From: Aquitalea sp. LB_tupeE
GTDB lineage: Bacteria; Pseudomonadota; Gammaproteobacteria; Burkholderiales; Chromobacteriaceae
Direction: 5' to 3'
Assembly: GCF_013391415.1 (NCBI RefSeq)
Contig: NZ_JACAXB010000034.1
Location: forward strand, 186,001-250,000
Length of the DNA stretch: 64,000 nt
The position numbers and the translations under genes were made by a program. Of the stretch, positions 45,192 through 52,440 are shown piece after piece (position 1 is the first letter of the stretch; each line of letters opens with the position of its first letter). The notes beneath the pieces are model-generated. The model made no database searches and was not told where the DNA came from. It saw only the letters and a list, made by a program, of their open reading frames with translations.

Positions 45192-46103
45192 TTACCAGCG
45201 CGGGGCTTGCCAGGCCACCCCTTCTTTCCAGCGGATGACGGCATCGGCCGGCAAGCCGGGCGTCAGGCGCAATTGCGGATTGCTGCTCAGGCTGAGTTTG
45301 ACCGCATACACCAGCTTCACTCGCTCATCAGGCGTTTGCACTTCCTTGGGGGTGAATTCGGCACGCGCCGCAATATGACTCACCGTGGCGGCAAACGGAT
45401 GATCGGGAAAGGCATCGGTTCTGATTTGCGCAGGCAGGCCAAGGCGGATCTTGCCGATCTGGTTTTCCGGCACATACACCTTCAGGTAAAGACGGTTCAG
45501 GTCCACCAGCTCCACCACCCCGCCGCCCGCCGCCAGCATTTCGCCCGGCTCACGCAGGCGATTGCTGACCATGCCACCGGAAGGCGCGGTCAATTGCAAT
45601 TCGCGCAGCACGGCAGTGGCTTCGGCCACCGCAGCTTCGGCCTGATGGATTTGCTCCGCCGCCTGTACAGCCTGGCTGCGGGCGCTGACAGCAGCCAGTT
45701 GCATCTGCTCGGCATGCATGCGGTCTACCGAGCCGCGCGCCAGCAAGTCGGCAAAGCGGGCGGCGTCCTTGCCCGCCTGTGCCGAAGCGGCGGTGGCGCG
45801 CTGCTGCTGGGCACGGGCGGCAGCCAGGCTGGCCTGGGCGGCGCGCAAGCGGGCCGTCACTTCATCCGAATGCAGAGTGGCCAATAACTGGCCACTGCTG
45901 ACCATATCGCCTTCGCGCACCTTGACCGTTTCCAGCCGCCCCGGGTATTTGCTGGCCACCAGCACGCTGTCGCCCTCCAGTCGGCCATTGGCCTGGATCA
46001 GCCCTTCCGGCAGCCCACGGTCGCGTGCTTGCCAGATGCCATAGCCAAGCGCACCAGCCAATGCCAGTACCACGCCCGCCATCACCACTTTGCTTTTGTT
46101 CAT
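45192..46103 (-). CDS. HlyD/YbhG-family membrane fusion protein
   Basis: This 303-residue periplasmic adaptor is anchored by one N-terminal helix (MNKSKVVMAGVVLALAGALG). Next come a lipoyl-type half 'VLVASKYPGRLETVKVREGD', a helical hairpin of Ala/Gln/Glu-rich coiled coil (about 75-155) and a beta-barrel part with 'VYVPENQIGKIRLGLPAQIR'. It should bridge the ABC transporter to the outer-membrane factor encoded just upstream (1-base gap) on the same message. Confidence 0.92.
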   Translation of the reverse strand: MNKSKVVMAGVVLALAGALGYGIWQARDRGLPEGLIQANGRLEGDSVLVASKYPGRLETVKVREGDMVSSGQLLATLHSDEVTARLRAAQASLAAARAQQQRATAASAQAGKDAARFADLLARGSVDRMHAEQMQLAAVSARSQAVQAAEQIHQAEAAVAEATAVLRELQLTAPSGGMVSNRLREPGEMLAAGGGVVELVDLNRLYLKVYVPENQIGKIRLGLPAQIRTDAFPDHPFAATVSHIAARAEFTPKEVQTPDERVKLVYAVKLSLSSNPQLRLTPGLPADAVIRWKEGVAWQAPRW

Positions 46104-46104
46104 G

Positions 46105-47427
46105 TCACAACTCGCCGATGGCCCGTTGCAAGGCCACTACCGCCAGGGCGTGGTCGTAACGGGCGTTGAACAGATTGCGCTGGCTGTCTGCACGCCGCAC
46201 TTCGGCGGCCAGCACCTCGGTCTGATTGGCCAGGCCATTGCGATAGCGATCGCGCTGGATGGCCAGGTATTCGTCTGCCGACAGCAAGGCAGCCTCAGCC
46301 ACGCGGATACGTGCCGCTGCTTCGATTTGCTGGCTATGGCTGCGCTCCACTTCCAGCGCAATCAGGCTGCGGGCTTCCAGCAACTGGTCCTGCACCGCGC
46401 TGGCTTGCTCGCTGACACTGCCGGCGCGGGCGCGGATCAGCCCGCTATCAAACACACTCCAGCTGACCCCCAGCCCGACCGAGCCCACTCCTTTGTTCAC
46501 CAGATACGGGTTTTTCAGATAGCTGTAGGCGGCATACACCCCTAGTTGCGGCTGGCTTTCGGCGCGCACACTGCGCGCATTGGCCTGCAAGGATTCGGAC
46601 CATTCTGCCAGGCCCGCCAGCTCCGGCCTTTGCTGCAAGGCGCGCTGCTGCAAAACCGCCAGACTGCGCCCATCTGCGGCCAGCACCAGCTCATCCACCT
46701 GCACCGGCTGACTGAAGTCACGTCCCAGCAGGCGGTTGTAGGCAGCCTGGCTCAGCGTTTCTGCCTGCTGGGCCGAAATCAGCTTTTGCTCGGCATCGGC
46801 CACGGCCAGGGCTGCACCCAGCACATCTGCGCGTGCCACCACGCCTTTACGGAAGAAATTGTTCACATCCCGCTGATAGGCTTGCAGGCTGTGCAGATAC
46901 TGGCTGGCAACCGCTGCCGCATGTCGCGCGCGCAGCACATTGACATAGGCGTCCGCCACTTGCAGGCGCAGGGACTGGCGTACCTGCTCGCGGGCGTAGC
47001 GACTGGCTGATGTCGCAGCTGCAGCCGACTGCTGCAGAGCAGTGAGCCTGCCACCGGTATACAAGGGCAGGCCCAGCCGGGCATTGGCATAACGTACATC
47101 CCGGTTACTGAGCGGCGCGTCCACGGTGGCAGGCAGATGCAGGCCCAGCGCGCCCAGGCCTTGGGTCAGCGGGCTGATATCCAGCCGGGCTGTCGGGGTG
47201 CTGTCCAGCTGGCTGATACCCGCATCCAGGGTCAACGAGGGCCCACCTGCTGCCTGGGCAGCCTCTTCTTGCGAACGGGCAGCATCTACCTTGCGGGCCT
47301 CAGCGCGCAGACTGTGACTGTATTGCTCGGCCTGCTGCCAGGCTTGCTGCAATGATTCCGCCAGGACAGGGCAGCTCAGTACAGACAGACCCAGCCACAG
47401 CGGTAAAAACTTGCCTGAAAATGCCAT
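46105..47427 (-). CDS. TolC-family outer-membrane efflux protein
   Basis: This 440-residue outer-membrane channel starts with a signal peptide (MAFSGKFLPLWLGLSVLSCPVLA). Two TolC repeats of paired long helices follow, with the typical asparagine- and alanine-rich 'RQSLRLQVADAYVNVLRARHA' and, in the second repeat, 'LIALEVERSHSQQIEAAARI'. The C-terminal end reads 'DHALAVVALQRAIGEL'. An in-frame GTG at 47442 would add 5 residues. It is the first gene of the exporter operon, so the operon encodes a full tripartite pump. An operator-like palindrome overlaps the start region. Confidence 0.9.
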   Translation of the reverse strand: MAFSGKFLPLWLGLSVLSCPVLAESLQQAWQQAEQYSHSLRAEARKVDAARSQEEAAQAAGGPSLTLDAGISQLDSTPTARLDISPLTQGLGALGLHLPATVDAPLSNRDVRYANARLGLPLYTGGRLTALQQSAAAATSASRYAREQVRQSLRLQVADAYVNVLRARHAAAVASQYLHSLQAYQRDVNNFFRKGVVARADVLGAALAVADAEQKLISAQQAETLSQAAYNRLLGRDFSQPVQVDELVLAADGRSLAVLQQRALQQRPELAGLAEWSESLQANARSVRAESQPQLGVYAAYSYLKNPYLVNKGVGSVGLGVSWSVFDSGLIRARAGSVSEQASAVQDQLLEARSLIALEVERSHSQQIEAAARIRVAEAALLSADEYLAIQRDRYRNGLANQTEVLAAEVRRADSQRNLFNARYDHALAVVALQRAIGEL

Positions 47428-47433
47428 TGAAGT

Positions 47434-47447
47434 AATGAACACTCATT
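47434..47447. promoter_or_regulatory. Operator-like palindrome at the exporter operon start
   Basis: AATGA-ACAC-TCATT is a perfect 5-base inverted repeat, and an overlapping ATGAA/TTCAT pair extends it on the minus strand. It lies 7 bases upstream of the first start codon of the exporter operon. Sites of this kind are typical TetR-family operators. Confidence 0.5.
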
Positions 47448-47540
47448 CATCAATAATGCCCTCAGTATATTGCAACTGCATAGACGGTTATTGCGCTTGA
47501 TCAGTCAAACCGAAGCAAAAATGGAAAGATGAACAATACA

Positions 47541-47580
47541 AAGCCCGAAAATGCCTGATAACCGGCATTTTCGGGCTTTT
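47541..47580. terminator. Terminator after the GMC oxidoreductase gene
   Basis: Perfect 15-base arms AAGCCCGAAAATGCC and GGCATTTTCGGGCTT surround an 8-base loop. On the minus strand the stem is followed by TGTATTG, on the plus strand by TTGC. It most likely ends the GMC operon, which is transcribed toward the exporter operon promoter. Confidence 0.8.
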
Positions 47581-47591
47581 GCTCTAGAGAT

Positions 47592-49196
47592 TCAGGCTTT
47601 CAATGCCGCGCGCAACTGATGTGCGGCCCGCAGGGCAAAGGCATAGATGGACAGTTGCGGATTGGCACCGATGCTGGTGGGAAAGACGGAACCGTCGATA
47701 ATGCTCAAATTGCGCAGTGCCCAGTGTTGGCCGTATTCATCCACCACACCGCTATCCGGCTGGCTGCTCATGGCAGCTCCACCCATGACATGGGCACTGA
47801 CCAGCCGGGCCAGCAAGGGCTTGAGCGGCAGCCGGTTAATCATTTCCCGCGCATCCTTCCAGTTGGCCTGTAGCGTTGCCTGTTCGTGAATCACCTGCAC
47901 CTGGCGCGCCCCGGCGGCAAATTGCAGTTCCGCCATGGTGAGCCAGCTGCGCCGCACCCCTTCCCACAATACATCGTTCAGCGGGTAATCCAGCTCGGGC
48001 GAGCCATCGGCACGCAGGCGCACCACCCCACCCTGGCTTTCCGGATGAAAACCATCGCGCAGCAAGGCCAGCATCACATGCAGATGCGGCAGCTGCTGCA
48101 TCAGGCTGGCCGTGTGCTGGCCAAAGCCCGACAGCGTCACCCCCACCAGCAGCGGATGCACCGGCGGTACTTCCAGCTTGTAGCCCAGCGGGCCGTCCAG
48201 CGCTTGGGTATGCATGAAGTGGTCGGAATACACGGTTTGCGGTGCGCCGTTATAGGCCTCGATACGCTGCGGCATCACCGCACCGCAAATGGCGACCGGG
48301 TGCAGGAAGGTACGCTTACCTACCTGCGCCCCTCCCAGGCTGCTGCGCAACAAAATGGCCGGGCTGCCAATGGCCCCCGCAGCCAACACCACATGCGCGG
48401 CATTCACCTTAAATCGACGGCCGGTGAGACTGTGACCGTCTGCCGCCAGCAGCACGCCCTCCGCCCCTTGCAAGGCCTTGCCGTCCGTAGTGGGGACCAG
48501 CCGCTCCACGCGAGCCCGCGCCAACAAGGCGGCCTTGTGCTGCAAGGCTGCTGGAATGGTGGTCACCAGCATGGACTGCTTGGCATTGGTGGCACAGCCC
48601 ATGCCGCAATAGCCCAGATTCCAGCAACCGCGCACATTGCGCCGGATGCGGCCATGCTTGAGGCCCAGCGCCTGACAGCCCTGCTCCAGCACGCTGTTGT
48701 TGGGATTGGGGTCGGTCTGCCAATCGGCAATACCCAGCCGGGCTTCCGCCATGTCAAACCACGGTGCCATGGCTTGCGGGTTGAGCCCGTGCAGGCCATA
48801 ACGCTCACCCCACCAGTTGAGGGTGTCGGCCGGGGTGCGAAAAGCACTGGTCCAGTTGACCGTGGTGCTGCCACCCACGGTACGGCCTTGCAGGATGTTG
48901 ATGGCCTTGTCGGCCGTCTTGCGACTGGCGGCCTCCTGATACAGCTCGGGATAGGCCTTGGCTTCCAGCAGGCGGAAATCTCGCGAGCTACGCAATGCAC
49001 CCTCTTCCACCATCAGCACATCCAGCCCGTCCTGGGCCAGCACCTCGGCCGTCATGCCACCGCCAGCACCGGTGCCGATGATCAGCACGTCGCAGTGCAG
49101 TTGCAAGTCCTGTTGCTGGGTGGCACCGTCCAGCACACGCCAGCCGTCGGCCACACCCTGGGCAATCGGGTCGGGCAAGCTCATCGGTGTCGTCAT
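47592..49196 (-). CDS. GMC-family FAD oxidoreductase (fatty-alcohol-oxidase-like)
   Basis: This 534-residue flavoprotein has the FAD loop 'VLIIGTGAGGGMTAEVLAQ' (about 36-54), GMC motif 'LQGRTVGGSTTVNWTSAFR', a Cys-rich motif 'GCWNLGYCGMGCATNAKQSM' near residue 190, and the C-terminal catalytic pair His in 'SAHVMGGAAM' and Asn in 'SIGANPQLSIYAF'. The YCGxGC..KQ motif recalls long-chain alcohol oxidases. It has no signal peptide, but the overlapping gene upstream encodes a Tat-signal protein, as in gluconate and sorbitol dehydrogenase pairs. It may therefore be exported as a passenger (inference). Confidence 0.88.
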   Translation of the reverse strand: MTTPMSLPDPIAQGVADGWRVLDGATQQQDLQLHCDVLIIGTGAGGGMTAEVLAQDGLDVLMVEEGALRSSRDFRLLEAKAYPELYQEAASRKTADKAINILQGRTVGGSTTVNWTSAFRTPADTLNWWGERYGLHGLNPQAMAPWFDMAEARLGIADWQTDPNPNNSVLEQGCQALGLKHGRIRRNVRGCWNLGYCGMGCATNAKQSMLVTTIPAALQHKAALLARARVERLVPTTDGKALQGAEGVLLAADGHSLTGRRFKVNAAHVVLAAGAIGSPAILLRSSLGGAQVGKRTFLHPVAICGAVMPQRIEAYNGAPQTVYSDHFMHTQALDGPLGYKLEVPPVHPLLVGVTLSGFGQHTASLMQQLPHLHVMLALLRDGFHPESQGGVVRLRADGSPELDYPLNDVLWEGVRRSWLTMAELQFAAGARQVQVIHEQATLQANWKDAREMINRLPLKPLLARLVSAHVMGGAAMSSQPDSGVVDEYGQHWALRNLSIIDGSVFPTSIGANPQLSIYAFALRAAHQLRAALKA

Positions 49197-49708
49197 GGCA
49201 GTAAACTCATGATGTGTGGCGGTTGCTGATACGCGATGGCGCTCCAGCTGGCCGGGTTACCAAACCAGGCGGCATTGATCAGCGCATGCAGTGCCTGATA
49301 AGCCGAGCGCAGCAATAACAGCGGGCTTTGCTGCCAGCTACGCAAGAAGTTGCCCAGCTCGGTTTCAGATGCCTGCGCCCAGGGGCTGCGCACCCCGGCC
49401 AGCCAGCGCCGCGCCCAGCGATTGGCCAGCAAGTCGAATAGCTGGCGTAACTCCTGCTGGATGGCGGGCAGCAGATTGCTGATTGCCACATCCACCCCGC
49501 GCACGATGTCATTCACCGGCAGGCCGGACAGGCCCAACATGACCGGAGCAATGCTGCGGAGGATTTGCGCGTCGGCAGGCTGCAAAAAATGCAAGGCCGG
49601 CTCAGCAGTGGCGGGCCAGTCCGCTTGTGGTGTCGCCAGCAGGCCTGCGGCCAGCAACACCACGCTGCCGGCCATGCCGGTCTTGATCAGTTGGCGGCGC
49701 GTCAGCAT
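49193..49708 (-). CDS. Tat-signal small subunit, probable partner of GMC oxidoreductase
   Basis: This 171-residue protein begins with a twin-arginine signal (MLTRRQLIKTGMAGSVVLL, TRRQLIK consensus, hydrophobic core to about residue 26). The rest is helical with 'FLQPADAQILRSIAPVMLGL' and 'LFDLLANRWARRWLAGV', the general look of gluconate-2-dehydrogenase subunit-3-type proteins ('AD..L..I..PVMLG'). The stop overlaps the GMC start (ATGA), and calB ends one base before it. I assign the partner role from context, signal and weak pattern, not from clear homology. Confidence 0.72.
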   Translation of the reverse strand: MLTRRQLIKTGMAGSVVLLAAGLLATPQADWPATAEPALHFLQPADAQILRSIAPVMLGLSGLPVNDIVRGVDVAISNLLPAIQQELRQLFDLLANRWARRWLAGVRSPWAQASETELGNFLRSWQQSPLLLLRSAYQALHALINAAWFGNPASWSAIAYQQPPHIMSLLP

Positions 49709-49709
49709 G

Positions 49710-51140
49710 TCAGCCTCGCAACATCAGTCGGAGTAGCCATTCCACTGTCCGGCCATACGGCGGGCGCGTCAGCCAGCTGCCCGCCCAGTGGCCTTGGCTG
49801 AATACCGGTTTGAGCTTGGAGAAGGTGAGAAAGCCTTCGTAGCCGTGGTAATGCCCCATGCCGGAGGGCCCCACGCCGCCAAACGGCATGCTGTCCTGCG
49901 CCACGTGCAGAATGGTTTCATTGATACATACGCCACCGGATACGGTTTCTTGCAACACCTTGCCGATGCGCACCGGGTCGCGATCAAACAGGTAAAGCGC
50001 CAATGGACGTGGCCGGGCGTTGATGTACTCCAGCGCCTCGTCAAAACGGTGATAACTGACCACCGGCAAGATGGGGCCGAAGATTTCCTCCTGCATCAGC
50101 GCGCAATGGGCCGGGCAATCCAGTACCAGCGTCAGCGGCAGCTTGCGCACTGCGGCCAGATCTTCACCAGCCGGGTTGATCTGGCGGACTGTCGCGCCGG
50201 CAACGACCGCTTCGTCCAGCCATTGTTGCAGGCGCTGATAATGCCGTGGATGGATGATGCTGCTGTAGTCCGGGTTGTGCGCCAGCGTGGGATAGGCGCG
50301 GGTGGCAACAGCATCCAGCATGGCCAGCAGGCGGTCGCGGTCCTTGGCGTTCACCAGCACATAATCCGGTGCCACGCAGGTTTGTCCGGCATTGAGCATT
50401 TTGCCAGTCACGATGGATTCGGCAGCACGGGCAAAGTCGGCATCCCGCGCTACCAGAGCGGGCGACTTGCCGCCCAGCTCCAGCGTCACCGGAGTAAGAT
50501 TGTCCGCCGCAGCACGCATGACATGGCGTCCCACCGCCGTGGAGCCGGTAAACAACAGATGGTCAAATGGCAGGCGGGTAAAGGCCTGTGCCAGCGTGGC
50601 GTCGCCATTGACCACCGTCACCAGCCCCGGCTCGAAATACTGCGCCACCAGCCTGGCCAGCAGTGCGCCGGTGGCGGGGGTGAGTTCGGACATCTTGATC
50701 ATCACCCGATTACCCGCCGCCAGCGCGCCAATCAAGGGGCCAAACGCCAGAAACAAGGGGTAGTTCCAGGGCACCACCACACCGACTACGCCCAGCGGCT
50801 GGGGTATCACCTGATTGCGCGCCGGGCGGAACCACAGCGAAACCGCACGACGTTGCGGGCGCATCCAGCGGCCCAGCTGGCGGCGTGCACTGCGTAACTC
50901 TTCCAGACTGGGAAACAGTTCCAGCAAGCGGGTTTCCACCCCGCTGCGCTGGCCGAAGTCGGCATTGACTGCATCAATCAAGGCCGCGCGGTTCTGTTGT
51001 ATCAGTTGCTCCAGTGCAGTCAACCAGCCACGGCGCGTCGCCAGATCGGGAAACCGTGCCGCATCGGCGGCACGGCGCATGGCGGCATAGGCCTGCTGCA
51101 GACCCTGTTCGGTGTCTGGCGGCATCGGCATGACAGGCAT
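49710..51140 (-). CDS. calB: Coniferyl-aldehyde-dehydrogenase-type aldehyde dehydrogenase
   Basis: This 476-residue enzyme of the ALDH superfamily oxidises aldehydes to acids. The motifs are 'VVVPWNYPLFLAFGPLIGAL', 'FTGSTAVGRHVM' (cofactor), 'VTLELGGKSPALVA' with the general-base Glu, and 'MLNAGQTCVAPDYVLV' with the catalytic Cys. The pattern is that of the CalB/fatty aldehyde group with a hydrophobic C-terminal segment. ATG 51140 has GAGG upstream; an ATG at 51164 does not. It is the first gene of a tight operon with the Tat protein and GMC oxidoreductase, so it probably takes the aldehyde they produce. Confidence 0.9.
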   Translation of the reverse strand: MPVMPMPPDTEQGLQQAYAAMRRAADAARFPDLATRRGWLTALEQLIQQNRAALIDAVNADFGQRSGVETRLLELFPSLEELRSARRQLGRWMRPQRRAVSLWFRPARNQVIPQPLGVVGVVVPWNYPLFLAFGPLIGALAAGNRVMIKMSELTPATGALLARLVAQYFEPGLVTVVNGDATLAQAFTRLPFDHLLFTGSTAVGRHVMRAAADNLTPVTLELGGKSPALVARDADFARAAESIVTGKMLNAGQTCVAPDYVLVNAKDRDRLLAMLDAVATRAYPTLAHNPDYSSIIHPRHYQRLQQWLDEAVVAGATVRQINPAGEDLAAVRKLPLTLVLDCPAHCALMQEEIFGPILPVVSYHRFDEALEYINARPRPLALYLFDRDPVRIGKVLQETVSGGVCINETILHVAQDSMPFGGVGPSGMGHYHGYEGFLTFSKLKPVFSQGHWAGSWLTRPPYGRTVEWLLRLMLRG

Positions 51141-51178
51141 TGTGCTATCCTCGTGTTGTTCCATCCGGCAAACGGTCG

Positions 51179-51198
51179 TTTAGAGCGACGACTCTAAA
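51179..51198. promoter_or_regulatory. Palindrome in the calB/VWA divergent promoter region
   Basis: TTTAGAG (51179-51185) and CTCTAAA (51192-51198) are perfect inverted copies separated by 6 bases. The site lies between the calB start (51140) and the divergent VWA gene (51244), the right place for an operator controlling one or both. No regulator gene is adjacent. Confidence 0.6.
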
Positions 51199-51243
51199 GC
51201 CAGAATAGCATCAGAAATTTCCTCTGTCACCCGTGTATCCATC

Positions 51244-52440
51244 ATGCTGATCGATTTCTTTTACGCCCTGCGCGACGCCCGCTTGCCGGTATCGCTCAAG
51301 GAGTTCCTGACCCTGCTGGAAGCACTGCGGCAAAACGTGGCGTTTGGCAGCCTGGATGCTTTTTACTACTTGTCTCGCGCCACACTGATCAAGGACGAAA
51401 AGCATTACGACCGCTTCGATCAGGTATTCGGCCATTACTTCGAGGGCAAGACGCTGAATCTGGACGACTTGCAGCGCGACATTCCGGAAGACTGGCTGCG
51501 CAAGCAGGTAGAGAAATTTCTCAGCCCGGAAGAACAGCAGCAATTGCAGGCCATGGGCTGGGATACGCTGATGGAAACCCTGCGCCAGCGGCTGGAAGAA
51601 CAGAAAGAGCGGCATCAGGGTGGCAACAAATGGATAGGCACCGGCGGCACCAGTCCCTTTGGTGCTTATGGCTACAACCCGGCGGGCATCCGCATCGGCC
51701 AGGACGAGTCGCGTCATCGCCGTGCGGTGAAGGTGTGGGACAAACGCGAATTCCGCAATTTTGACGACGCTGCCGAACTGGGCAGCCGCAATATCAAGCT
51801 GGCCTTGCGCCGGCTGCGCGAATTTGCCCGCGACGGGGCGGACGAGGAACTGGACCTTGAGGCTACCATTGCCGGCACCGCGCGCAAGGCAGGTCTGCTG
51901 GACCTGCGTATGCGCCGCACCCTGCGTAATACGGTGAAGCTACTGGTGCTGTTTGATGTCGGCGGCTCGATGGACGACCACATCAAGGAAGTAGAAACAC
52001 TGTTTTCTGCCGTCAAGAGCGAGTTCAAGCACCTGGAGTACTACTACTTCCACAACTGCGTGTACGAAACCGTGTGGAAGGACAACCGGCGGCGACAAGG
52101 CAGCAGCCTGTCCACGCTGGACCTGCTGCATACCTTTGGCAGCGATTACAAGCTGATACTGGTGGGCGACGCCACTATGAGTCCTTATGAAATCAGCCAT
52201 CCAGGCGGCAGCGTGGAACACATGAACCCGGAAGCCGGCGCGGTGTGGATGCAGCGCCTGCTGGCCCATTTCCGCCATGCCGCCTGGCTCAACCCGGTGG
52301 CCGAGCGATACTGGGGCTACACCCCGTCCTTGCAGCTGATGCAGCAACTGATGCAACAGCGCATGTTTCCGCTCACCCTTGAAGGCGTGGACCGTGCCAT
52401 GCGCAGCCTGAAGCAAAGGGGAGCCTTACTGGCTCCCTAG
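51244..52440 (+). CDS. CoxE-like VWA domain protein
   Basis: This is a 398-residue protein of the VWA CoxE family. It has an N-terminal helical part (MLIDFFYALRDARLPVSLKEF...), a charged middle and a von Willebrand A domain from about residue 230 with the metal site 'LFDVGGSMDDHIKEV' (DxGSM) and 'ILVGDATMSPYEI' later. CoxE proteins usually work with a MoxR AAA ATPase that is encoded next to them, but no MoxR gene is adjacent here. There is no clear ribosome binding site. The stop codon overlaps that of the convergent diguanylate cyclase gene. Confidence 0.88.
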   Translation: MLIDFFYALRDARLPVSLKEFLTLLEALRQNVAFGSLDAFYYLSRATLIKDEKHYDRFDQVFGHYFEGKTLNLDDLQRDIPEDWLRKQVEKFLSPEEQQQLQAMGWDTLMETLRQRLEEQKERHQGGNKWIGTGGTSPFGAYGYNPAGIRIGQDESRHRRAVKVWDKREFRNFDDAAELGSRNIKLALRRLREFARDGADEELDLEATIAGTARKAGLLDLRMRRTLRNTVKLLVLFDVGGSMDDHIKEVETLFSAVKSEFKHLEYYYFHNCVYETVWKDNRRRQGSSLSTLDLLHTFGSDYKLILVGDATMSPYEISHPGGSVEHMNPEAGAVWMQRLLAHFRHAAWLNPVAERYWGYTPSLQLMQQLMQQRMFPLTLEGVDRAMRSLKQRGALLAP

